From Candidatus Nomurabacteria bacterium (GTDB taxonomy: Bacteria > Patescibacteriota > Minisyncoccia > Phycocordibacterales > UBA9973), in the NCBI GenBank assembly GCA_023267375.1, contig JAHFNJ010000008.1:1-37012 (forward strand): a stretch of 37,012 bases of DNA, written 5' to 3'. Positions 24,041 through 29,946 of the stretch are shown here, piece after piece; position 1 is the stretch's first letter; the number at the start of each line of letters is the position of its first letter. The notes below the pieces were generated by a model. That model had not been told where the DNA came from, searched no databases, and worked only from the letters and a program-made list of their open reading frames with translations. The position numbers and the translations under genes were made by a program.

Positions 24041-25555
24041 ATGGCAAAAGAAACTGAACAAAAAAATATGACTGAGCGATCACCAGTAGTTGTTGTCATG
24101 GGACACATCGACCACGGAAAATCGACACTCCTCGACTACATTCGTAAAACAAACGTTGTTGATAAAGAAGCAGGTGGTATCACCCAGCATATTTCTGCGT
24201 ACGAAGTACAGCATAAAAATGAAGCAGGTATCATGAAGCGTATTACTTTCTTGGACACCCCAGGACACGAAGCCTTCTCAAAAATGCGTGAACGTGGAGC
24301 AACTGCTGCAGACATTGCTATTTTGGTTGTCTCTGCAGAAGACTCAGTCAAACAGCAAACACTTGAAGCCTGGAACACCATTGTTTCGAGCAAGACCCCA
24401 TTCATGGTGGCCATCAACAAGATCGACAAACCTGGAGCAAACGTCGAGAAAACAAAAATGGATCTTGCGGAAAAAGGCATCTATCTTGAAGGATACGGTG
24501 GTGATATCCCTTTTGCTGAAATTTCAGCGAAGGTGGGCACAGGCGTACCCGAGCTCCTTGATACCATCCTCCTTGTTGCTGAACTTGCTGAACTCAAAGG
24601 TAATGAGAAAGCACCCGGAGAAGGAGTAGTCATAGAAGCGCACCGCGATCCAAAACGCGGTATTTCTGCAAACCTCATCATAAAAAATGGCACGGTAGAA
24701 AGTGGTATGTTTATACTTTCAAACGAAGCCCTTGCAACAACGCGTCTTTTCGAAAATTTCCAAGGCGAACCGATCAAGCATGCAACGTTTTCCTCCCCTA
24801 TTCGCATCACCGGATTCGATGCCTTACCAGAGGTTGGTGCGACCTTCCAAGCATATGATTCTAAAAAAGAAGCTGAAAAAGCACGCGAAACATTTATTGA
24901 GAACAAAAAGAAACAAGTTGCGAACAAAAATAATACAAACGGAAGAGAGATAAAAACGATTCCGCTCATCATCAAAGCTGATGTATCAGGCACACTCGAA
25001 GCTATTGAAAAAGAAGTAGCAAAACTTGCACAGGAAACTATTGCATTCAAGGTTATTACAAGTGGCGTTGGCGCAATCGGCGAAGCAGACCTTAAATTGG
25101 CAGGAGGAGATAAGGATGCGATTATTGTTGGCTTCAATACCAAGCTCGATAACGGAGCACGCGACCTAAACGAAATGCTCCATGTACGCGTAGAGACGTT
25201 TGAAATAATCTACAAAATGATCGATTGGCTCAAGGAAGAAATCGAGGCAAAGCGTCCACGACAAAACGTAGAAGAAGCCACCGGCACTGCAAAAATACAA
25301 AAACTCTTCAGTAAGACCAAGGAACGCCAGATTGTCGGTGGTAAAGTATTTGTCGGAAAATTAGTTGCTGGCGCACAGGTAAAAATCCTCCGTCGCGACT
25401 TTGAAATCGGCCGTGGAAAGATTATTGAACTCCAGCAAGGTAAAGTGCGCGCCAAAGAGGTTGAAGAAGGACTTGAATTTGGTATGCAAATGGAATCAAA
25501 AACAGAACTTGCTCCAGGCGATATGATTGAATCATTCATAACAGTAGAAAAATAA
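24041..25555 (+). CDS. infB: Translation initiation factor IF-2, short form
   Basis: GTPase that brings fMet-tRNA to the 30S subunit and joins the subunits. 504 residues against 700-900 in most bacteria: the long N-terminal extension is missing and the G domain starts at about residue 15. G1 is GHIDHGKST (21-29), G2 GGITQHI, G3 DTPGHEAF and G4 NKID. Domain II, the linker and domain III (IPLIIKADVSGTLEAIEKE) and the C-terminal fMet-binding beta-barrel (to ELAPGDMIESFITVEK) are complete. rbfA follows 4 nt after the stop, a common pairing. Confidence 0.96.
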   Translation: MAKETEQKNMTERSPVVVVMGHIDHGKSTLLDYIRKTNVVDKEAGGITQHISAYEVQHKNEAGIMKRITFLDTPGHEAFSKMRERGATAADIAILVVSAEDSVKQQTLEAWNTIVSSKTPFMVAINKIDKPGANVEKTKMDLAEKGIYLEGYGGDIPFAEISAKVGTGVPELLDTILLVAELAELKGNEKAPGEGVVIEAHRDPKRGISANLIIKNGTVESGMFILSNEALATTRLFENFQGEPIKHATFSSPIRITGFDALPEVGATFQAYDSKKEAEKARETFIENKKKQVANKNNTNGREIKTIPLIIKADVSGTLEAIEKEVAKLAQETIAFKVITSGVGAIGEADLKLAGGDKDAIIVGFNTKLDNGARDLNEMLHVRVETFEIIYKMIDWLKEEIEAKRPRQNVEEATGTAKIQKLFSKTKERQIVGGKVFVGKLVAGAQVKILRRDFEIGRGKIIELQQGKVRAKEVEEGLEFGMQMESKTELAPGDMIESFITVEK

Positions 25556-25559
25556 TTAT

Positions 25560-25883
25560 ATGGCCGAACTACGTCACGAAAAAAGAAATGCACTCATAAA
25601 GCGAATGGCTGCTCAATTTATTGAAACAATTAGTAATCAAACTTCAATGATTACGGTTACTGACGTGCAAATGTCCGACGACTTGAAAAAATGTGCGATT
25701 TTTATTACAGTGTTCCCCGACAGCAAAGAAAGTATCGTACTCGACTTTGTGAAGCGAAATTTGACCGAAATGCGTGATTATATCCGCGAACACGCAAAAA
25801 TGGGGATGGTTCCCTTCTTGGATATTCAAATCGACCAGGGAGAAAAGAATAGGCAGAAGATTGAGGGATTATTGAGAGAATAG
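25560..25883 (+). CDS. rbfA: 30S ribosome-binding factor A
   Basis: KH-like protein needed for late 16S rRNA maturation. 107 residues, the usual length. RHEKRNALIKRMAAQFI is the opening helix, VTDVQMSDDLKKCAIFITVF the central strands, and REHAKMGMVPFLDIQID the C-terminal strand. It is cotranscribed with infB. tRNA-Cys follows 30 nt after its stop, behind its own extended -10. Confidence 0.92.
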   Translation: MAELRHEKRNALIKRMAAQFIETISNQTSMITVTDVQMSDDLKKCAIFITVFPDSKESIVLDFVKRNLTEMRDYIREHAKMGMVPFLDIQIDQGEKNRQKIEGLLRE

Positions 25884-25892
25884 TGGTATAGT
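25884..25892 (+). promoter_or_regulatory. Extended -10 of tRNA-Cys
   Basis: TGG TATAGT at 25884-25892, 21 nt before the mature 5' end. No clear -35. Confidence 0.4.
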
Positions 25893-25913
25893 TTGTAGAT
25901 TGAAAATATAAAA

Positions 25914-25985
25914 GGCCTGGTCGCCAAGTAGTAAGGCAACTCTCTGCAAAAGAGTTATACGTGGGTGCGATTCCCACCCAGGCCT
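25914..25985 (+). tRNA. tRNA-Cys (anticodon GCA)
   Basis: 72 nt. Acceptor GGCCTGG pairs with CCAGGCC, discriminator T, as usual for tRNA-Cys. Anticodon stem ACTCT/AGAGT with loop CTGCAAA gives GCA. T-arm GTGGGTGCGATTCCCAC. Followed by CAA and a tail. Confidence 0.94.
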
Positions 25986-25992
25986 CAAGCGA

Positions 25993-26126
25993 GCAAACAA
26001 ATGTTTGCGAGCGTAGAGCACATGGAGCACGTGAACTGCTTCACGTGCGTGTGGGAACCGCAAGGCTTTTCATTATTTTGCGATAGCAAAATTGAAAAGC
26101 ACCCGCGGCGGTAGCCGAGATTCCCA
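25993..26126 (+). repeat. Inverted tRNA-Cys 3' tail with CTGC hairpin and type I core
   Basis: Begins with hairpin GCAAAC/GTTTGC (25993-26008). After a diverged acceptor-like stretch comes the inserted hairpin GCACGTGAA-CTGC-TTCACGTGC (26027-26048, 9 bp perfect). The inverted T-arm GTGGGAACCGCA (26051-26062) matches 11 of 12 positions to the reverse complement of tRNA-Cys. The core (26062-26126) is almost identical to that after tRNA-Leu(TAA): CTTTTC hairpin, ACCCGCGG, CGGC/GCCG around GGTA, then GATTCCC pairing back to GGGAA. Confidence 0.8.
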
Positions 26127-26142
26127 GTGCTTTTATTTATTT

Positions 26143-26226
26143 GCCCGAGTGGCGAAATTGGTATACGCGCGAGACTTAAAATTTCGTGGTCGTAAGACCG
26201 TGTGGGTTCGATTCCCACCTCGGGCA
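26143..26226 (+). tRNA. tRNA-Leu (anticodon TAA)
   Basis: 84 nt with long variable arm. Acceptor GCCCGAG pairs with CTCGGGC, discriminator A. Anticodon stem CGAGA/TTTCG (one G-T) with loop CTTAAAA gives TAA. T-arm GTGGGTTCGATTCCCAC. It starts 16 nt after the preceding tail, with only a weak promoter (TGC TTTTAT) between, so it may be read through from tRNA-Cys. No intron. Confidence 0.94.
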
Positions 26227-26228
26227 CA

Positions 26229-26357
26229 AAAAATAAATAGTTATTTATTTTTGCCAAGGAGCGAGCGAACTGCTTCGCTCGTGTTGGGAATCGAAAGGCT
26301 TTTCATTATTTTGTGAAGCAAAATTGAAAAGCACCCGCGGCGGTAGCCGAGATTCCC
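26229..26357 (+). repeat. Inverted tRNA-Leu(TAA) 3' tail with CTGC hairpin and type I core
   Basis: AAAAATAAATA/TATTTATTTTT (26229-26252) is the terminator and axis. TGCC, then the insert hairpin CGAGCGAA-CTGC-TTCGCTCG (26262-26281), then the inverted T-arm GTTGGGAATCGAA (26283-26295). The core at 26295-26357 differs from the tRNA-Cys tail core by only a few bases in one loop. It closes with GATTCCC (26351-26357) pairing to GGGAATC. Confidence 0.8.
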
Positions 26358-26404
26358 CCGATCACAAAGCATGTTGAAAACTGACGTGTAAATTGCAGAA
26401 ATTG

Positions 26405-26413
26405 TGCTAGTAT
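26405..26413 (+). promoter_or_regulatory. Extended -10 of tRNA-Lys
   Basis: TGC TAGTAT at 26405-26413, 17 nt before the mature tRNA. The same nine bases occur before dprA. The rest of the 204-base gap since tRNA-Leu(TAA) is the tail. Confidence 0.45.
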
Positions 26414-26430
26414 TATTTTAGTTTTTATAT

Positions 26431-26503
26431 CCGCCCTTAGCTCAGCTGGTAGAGCAGATCCCTCTTAAGGATAAGGTCGCAGGTTCGATCCCTGCAGGGC
26501 GGA
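26431..26503 (+). tRNA. tRNA-Lys (anticodon CTT)
   Basis: 73 nt. Acceptor CCGCCCT pairs with AGGGCGG, discriminator A. D-arm TAGCTCAGCTGGTAGAGCA. Anticodon stem ATCC/GGAT with loop CTCTTAA gives CTT. T-arm GCAGGTTCGATCCCTGC. The 5' C and acceptor sequence are unusual for tRNA-Lys, but the anticodon is clear. Followed by CAA. Confidence 0.92.
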
Positions 26504-26549
26504 CAAGATTAAAAAAGTAAACTTCTTTACTTTTTTGTATACTTGTCCG
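26500..26549 (+). terminator. tRNA-Lys terminator extended by inverted tRNA 3' end
   Basis: AAAAAAGTAAA/TTTACTTTTTT (26511-26536, loop CTTC) is nested inside CGGACAAG (26500-26507) and its exact inverse CTTGTCCG (26542-26549). Terminator and tRNA 3' end thus form one long inverted repeat. Confidence 0.8.
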
Positions 26550-26742
26550 AGGCACAGCGATGTTTTGCCAGTGGGCAAAACCCGCGAGCCGGGGTCGCGA
26601 GATTTTTTGCACGGCGGTGCAAAAAATACTTGTGACGACACAGGACTGCTTTACTTTTCTGTACACTTGTCCGACCCGGAAGCATATTTCGCTAGTAAGC
26701 GAACTAGCTGAGGCGGGGTCGCGAGATTTTCCGAGTGACGAC
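26525..26742 (+). repeat. Tandem pair of type II tail units after tRNA-Lys
   Basis: Two units offset by 124 bp. Each starts with a near-identical 26-base segment (26525-26550 and 26649-26674, 24/26) ending in CTTGTCCGA, the inverted tRNA end. Unit 1 has hairpin GTTTTGCC/GGCAAAAC around AGTG (26562-26581). Unit 2 has TTCGCT/AGCGAA around AGTA (26688-26703). Both then read GGGGTCGCGAGATTTT (26591-26606, 26715-26730) and end GTGACGAC (26632-26639, 26735-26742). Unit 1 carries an extra TTTTTTGCA/TGCAAAAAA hairpin. The tail of tRNA-Leu(CAA) shares this order. Confidence 0.8.
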
Positions 26743-26749
26743 AAAAATA

Positions 26750-27862
26750 TCACCCTGTCTTCTTTTTTCTACAAAACAGTTTCTTTGCCTGTCGTTGAAA
26801 TTCACGTAGAGATGCGAATAAATCATACCGATCAGTAAAATATCGACCCTCTACACCCAAAATCTTCCTACTGAGATAGAGAGCACCCAAACCAACAAGT
26901 ATTCCAAAAACTGTATCAATAGCGTAATGCTGTAACGTATAGACCGTGCCGACAAGCTCAGCGAGCACCCAAGGAATAACGAGTAGCGCAAGTGGTGCCC
27001 AAAGTTCAATAGCAATAACAGCCACCACAATCCCCCACGCTGCATGCATAGATGGAAAAGCGGTGATATTGAGAGATTTTCCTGAAGGATCTCGCCAATA
27101 GGTATCGAGTTTTTCAAACACGCTTGTCATGTACGGCGTAAACTTTGTTTCCTCTAGAGACTGCATAACAGCAACCGGCGGCGTCATGTGTAATTCATTC
27201 AATCGATACATAGAGCTTGGAGATACTGCTGGGACTAGAATCCAAAATGGTATACCAATAGCTCCAGCGATAAAGTATGCGAGAATAAACTTTCTAAAGA
27301 GTAACGTCTTCGAAAATACAAGTACCACCGTGAGTAAAAGAACTACGGGGATCAGGTATGCATAGGCCTTCACAATAACAAAACCTAAGACATCATTTGT
27401 AATGAGTGTCTGTAGATAAAATGTTGGATAGACACCAAAAAAAATTTTATCGAGAGCCATGAGTTTATTTGAAACAACCCCCGCATGGATTGGGTCAACT
27501 CCATTGAAGAGAAGTTGGACTGAAAAGGCAGTAGCAATAGTAGCAAGATAAAAAATCCCAAAAACAAAAAAGAAACTTCGTAAATTCTGTACAATAACTG
27601 TTGCAGTAGATTCTTTATTTTTTCGTAACCACATTATAAAAAGAGTGCATGCTGTATACGCAAAAAGAGGCACAATAATTGCCGTAAATGTTTTGCCATC
27701 GAAAATAGTTGCAAGAAAGTGCCCCTGTAAAAATTCTGCCCCACAAGCACCCCAACCTCCATGGCAGGTAAGAGCAAATATCGTTATACACAGAAAAAAA
27801 ATACATACCGGGACTAGAAGTACGTATGCCTCAACAGGAAGTGCACGGAGAAAATTTTTCAC
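26750..27862 (-). CDS. PAP2-superfamily membrane phosphatase
   Basis: 370 residues, about eight membrane helices. The PAP2 signature is visible: FPSMHAAWG (about 269-277, catalytic His272) and VYTLQHYAIDTVFG (His312 nucleophile, Asp316). The larger loop before FPSMH contains WRDPSGKS. The architecture resembles the inositolphosphotransferase (Aur1/Ipt1)-like PAP2 branch, so it may remove or transfer phosphate groups on lipids at the outer membrane face; the substrate is unknown. The start codon is GTG at 27862, 6 nt after a TATAAT box. Its stop lies 8 nt beyond the last tail unit of tRNA-Lys. The C-terminus is basic (RQAKKLFCRKKK). Confidence 0.82.
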   Translation of the reverse strand: MKNFLRALPVEAYVLLVPVCIFFLCITIFALTCHGGWGACGAEFLQGHFLATIFDGKTFTAIIVPLFAYTACTLFIMWLRKNKESTATVIVQNLRSFFFVFGIFYLATIATAFSVQLLFNGVDPIHAGVVSNKLMALDKIFFGVYPTFYLQTLITNDVLGFVIVKAYAYLIPVVLLLTVVLVFSKTLLFRKFILAYFIAGAIGIPFWILVPAVSPSSMYRLNELHMTPPVAVMQSLEETKFTPYMTSVFEKLDTYWRDPSGKSLNITAFPSMHAAWGIVVAVIAIELWAPLALLVIPWVLAELVGTVYTLQHYAIDTVFGILVGLGALYLSRKILGVEGRYFTDRYDLFASLREFQRQAKKLFCRKKKTG

Positions 27863-27868
27863 CTATTT

Positions 27869-27874
27869 ATTATA
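27869..27874 (-). promoter_or_regulatory. -10 box of the PAP2 gene
   Basis: Minus strand TATAAT (27874..27869), 6 nt before the GTG start. No good -35. Confidence 0.4.
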
Positions 27875-27928
27875 GCTTAAAAATTAGAGAGAATGGGGAA
27901 AATATGGTATCGTATTTTCTAAGACGTT

Positions 27929-27972
27929 GCCGGGGTGGCGAAACCTGCCTGCCGGCAGGCAGGTTGGTAGAC
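27929..27972 (+). repeat. Duplicated tRNA-Leu(TAG) 5' end split by a 20-bp palindrome
   Basis: GCCGGGGTGGCGAAA (27929-27943) plus TTGGTAGAC (27964-27972) equals bases 1-24 of tRNA-Leu(TAG) at 28216-28239, 24/24 identical. The perfect palindrome CCTGCCTGCCGGCAGGCAGG (27944-27963) is inserted between base 15 and base 16. The copy is direct, 287 bp upstream of the intact tRNA, and the GIY-YIG ATG follows 4 nt later. Confidence 0.92.
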
Positions 27973-27976
27973 AACT

Positions 27977-28210
27977 ATGCATTACGTATATGTGATAAAA
28001 AGCCAGATAAGAAACTATATCTATGTCGGTCTCACTGACAACGTAACCCGTAGAATTAGTCAACATAACGAGAAACACAATAAAACAACAAAACCCTATG
28101 CACCATTTGATGTTTTACTAGTAGAAGAGTATCATTCAAGACCAGAGGCTAGAATAAGGGAGAAGTATTTAAAATCTGGCATTGGTAAAGAATTTTTAAA
28201 ATCCTTATAA
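27977..28210 (+). CDS. Single-domain GIY-YIG nuclease beside tRNA-Leu(TAG)
   Basis: 77 residues, homologous to the gene at 16228. YVYVIKS (3-9) and IYVGLTDN (15-22) form the GIY-YIG strands. NVTRRISQHN holds the conserved Arg and His, and ARIREKYLKSGIGKEFL contains metal-binding Glu62. It lies between a 24-base direct duplication of the tRNA-Leu 5' end, whose left copy is palindrome-split, and the intact tRNA 5 nt downstream. No ribosome site is visible. Catalytic residues look intact. Its position, repeated at a second leucine tRNA, suggests a tRNA-targeting selfish gene (inference). Confidence 0.88.
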   Translation: MHYVYVIKSQIRNYIYVGLTDNVTRRISQHNEKHNKTTKPYAPFDVLLVEEYHSRPEARIREKYLKSGIGKEFLKSL

Positions 28211-28215
28211 AAACT

Positions 28216-28297
28216 GCCGGGGTGGCGAAATTGGTAGACGCACTTGCCTTAGGAGCAAGCGGAGTGATCCATGGAGGTTCAAGTCCTCTCCCCGGCA
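28216..28297 (+). tRNA. tRNA-Leu (anticodon TAG)
   Basis: 82 nt. Acceptor GCCGGGG pairs with CCCCGGC, discriminator A. Anticodon stem CTTGC/GCAAG with loop CTTAGGA gives TAG. T-arm GAGGTTCAAGTCCTC. Followed by CAA. Its first 24 bases are duplicated upstream and its last 20 are mirrored downstream. Confidence 0.95.
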
Positions 28298-28348
28298 CAA
28301 ATACAAAAAAGAGCGGTATTTACCGCTCTTTTTTGTATTTGTGCCGGG
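28291..28348 (+). terminator. 27-bp perfect inverted repeat: tRNA-Leu(TAG) 3' end plus terminator
   Basis: Bases 28291-28317 pair perfectly with 28322-28348 around ATTT. The inner part (GAGCGGT/ACCGCTC with T-run) is the terminator. The outer part is the tRNA end CCCGGCA and its inverse TGCCGGG. Confidence 0.9.
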
Positions 28349-28475
28349 AGTGAAGCACCTGCGTGCTTCGCGTGAGAGGACTTGAAAACCTTGAGCATGT
28401 GCTCGCAGTCCACATTAGTGGACGAGAACACGCGAAAGGTGTACAGAATCTGTAAGATTCAAGATTCCTCTCCTG
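28341..28475 (+). repeat. Inverted tRNA-Leu(TAG) 3' tail with CTGC hairpin
   Basis: GTGCCGGG (28341-28348), the 25-base insert at 28349-28373 (stem GTGAAGCAC/GTGCTTCGC, loop CTGC), then GAGAGGACTTGAA (28374-28386). The last is the exact inverse (13/13) of the tRNA T-arm at 28278-28290. The core holds GAGCA/TGCTC and GTCCAC/GTGGAC (loop ATTA) hairpins. It closes at 28458-28475 with TTCAAG, AT, TCCTCTCC, a direct T-arm copy with two extra bases. The core sequence differs from types I and II. Confidence 0.85.
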
Positions 28476-28495
28476 TATAACTTCCTCCTAAAAAC

Positions 28496-28517
28496 CCCTT
28501 ACAAATAAGGGTTTTTT
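28496..28517 (+). terminator. Terminator after the tRNA-Leu(TAG) tail
   Basis: CCCTTA/TAAGGG with loop CAAA and a run of six T. It ends any transcript that passes through the tail and precedes the SPFH-like gene promoter. Confidence 0.75.
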
Positions 28518-28531
28518 ACACTCTCTGCCAC

Positions 28532-28560
28532 TTGACTTTTAGCTTGTTTTAGTGTATAAT
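28532..28560 (+). promoter_or_regulatory. Strong promoter of the SPFH-like operon
   Basis: TTGACT (28532-28537), 17 nt, TATAAT (28555-28560). The leader is about 107 nt, with a small hairpin GTGCT/AGCAC near its start. This is the best promoter in the window. Confidence 0.8.
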
Positions 28561-28657
28561 CCGAATAGAAAATACACGTAGTGCTCTTTGACAGCACGAA
28601 CCAATATAAAGACAAAAAATAGTAAGTAAACAATAATAACAATCTAAAAACACGGCG

Positions 28658-28664
28658 AAGGAGG
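28658..28664 (+). promoter_or_regulatory. Shine-Dalgarno of the SPFH-like gene
   Basis: AAGGAGG, 9 nt before the ATG at 28674. Such a full site is rare here; most genes have none. Confidence 0.8.
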
Positions 28665-28673
28665 GCCGGCGTA

Positions 28674-29933
28674 ATGAAAACTCTAATTATCTTGAATGCT
28701 GTAGCAGCCTCTTCAAGTACAAGTCAGAAATTAACCTGGGATGAAGCGCTGCTGGCCGGATTTATTCTTGGCCTCATAATAGCTGCAATCGTAGGTATTA
28801 TTTGGTTGATTGTATGGTATGTAAAGAAATCAATCTTCTTGCCAGAATCAAGCAAGTATTATGCAGTGGAATTATTCAAAAATTTCCACCATATAATCGG
28901 TGGGAGCAATGAGGGTATTTCCATTAATGATCCTCGCAGAAAGCGTAAGTTTAAAAAATTTACTGATGCCTGGGAACTTCTCTCAGACCCTACTGGTAAA
29001 TATGATGGCAGAACATACCTTCAAAAAAAATACAACTGGTATTTTATTTGGTATGGCATCTATCGTATTAAGAAATACGATATCACCTACGAAAAAGCTG
29101 TGGACAAAACACGCATGGACGAAGGTGATGCAATTATCTGGGATAGTGATCCCGGTAAACCAAAAGAAGGTACGGCAATCGTACGGAGGAAAAGGGAAAC
29201 TAATTATGTCCCCTGGCGAGCAAGTCATGCTCGCGTAACCGTCCACGCAACTACCGGCCACGGAATCTCTGATGAAGCATTAAAAAAATTCGAAGAAAAA
29301 AATGTGTTAGTTCCGCAAATTATCGGGGTCAACACACGTACAAACAACATCGTTGAATCAGTAAATCCTTACAAGATGATTTACAAAATAGATGATTACG
29401 TGAAGGCGTTCTTTGGTTCTTTTGATGCTCGCATGCGAGCCTTTACCGGTGGAACTTCCATTTTAGACTTTAATAAAATTGATAGTGAAGAAAGCCAAGT
29501 TACAGGTATTTCTAAGTTTATGAAGTACATTAACGAAGCAAGTGAGCCCGACAACACTGATGGTGTTGTCGTAAATATTGGCGCAAAACTTCACATTACC
29601 AATTTTATGGGTTATGAAGGAACAACGGAAGAGGACAAAAAAGTTATTGGAAGCATCAATGAAGTATTTGTTGCTTACCAAAAAGCTGAAGCTGCAGGAA
29701 TAGAAGGAGCAGGAGAAGGTGCTAGGGCTGAAAATCAACTGAAAGGCAAAGCAAAAGGAGAACAAGCCCTGCTTGAAGCTCAAGGATGGATTACTGTTAA
29801 AGATGGTAAAACAACTCAGAGAAATCCTGATCCTAATGTTAAGGAAATTGCTACCGCTCTTAAGGAAGCAAAGAACCATACATTGGTCCTTGATACTACA
29901 AAGCTCGTTCCTACGTTAAACGTTAACAATTAA
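28674..29933 (+). CDS. Membrane protein with SPFH/Band 7-like C-terminal half
   Basis: 419 residues. A hydrophobic N-terminus contains one or two membrane segments (about 5-15 and 26-50). A Lys/Tyr/Trp-rich middle region (60-180) is not recognised. From about 180 the pattern resembles SPFH proteins: NVLVPQIIGVNTR, DDYVKAFFGSFDARMRAF, TDGVVVNIGAKLHITNFMG, then an Ala/Glu/Gly-rich helix (YQKAEAAGIEGAGEGARAEN). The last is like the tails of prohibitin and flotillin. SPFH proteins form membrane scaffolds. It has a strong promoter and a full ribosome site, so it is probably abundant. The downstream gene is tightly linked. The family call is by pattern only; a lineage-specific protein is the alternative. 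Confidence 0.55.
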   Translation: MKTLIILNAVAASSSTSQKLTWDEALLAGFILGLIIAAIVGIIWLIVWYVKKSIFLPESSKYYAVELFKNFHHIIGGSNEGISINDPRRKRKFKKFTDAWELLSDPTGKYDGRTYLQKKYNWYFIWYGIYRIKKYDITYEKAVDKTRMDEGDAIIWDSDPGKPKEGTAIVRRKRETNYVPWRASHARVTVHATTGHGISDEALKKFEEKNVLVPQIIGVNTRTNNIVESVNPYKMIYKIDDYVKAFFGSFDARMRAFTGGTSILDFNKIDSEESQVTGISKFMKYINEASEPDNTDGVVVNIGAKLHITNFMGYEGTTEEDKKVIGSINEVFVAYQKAEAAGIEGAGEGARAENQLKGKAKGEQALLEAQGWITVKDGKTTQRNPDPNVKEIATALKEAKNHTLVLDTTKLVPTLNVNN

Positions 29934-29934
29934 A

Positions 29935-29941
29935 AAGGAGG
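29935..29941 (+). promoter_or_regulatory. Shine-Dalgarno of the His-rich gene
   Basis: AAGGAGG, 5 nt before the ATG at 29947, two nt after the preceding stop. It supports an operon. Confidence 0.8.
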
Positions 29942-29946
29942 TAAAA

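Noticed and set aside
26143-26226. Group I intron in tRNA-Leu(TAA), a known home for introns and nucleases
   Set aside because: The tRNA folds without interruption; the GIY-YIG genes lie outside tRNA bodies.
25986-28490. CRISPR array or REP/RAYT system
   Set aside because: Repeats are not regularly spaced with unique spacers, and no Cas or Y1 (RAYT) transposase gene is present.
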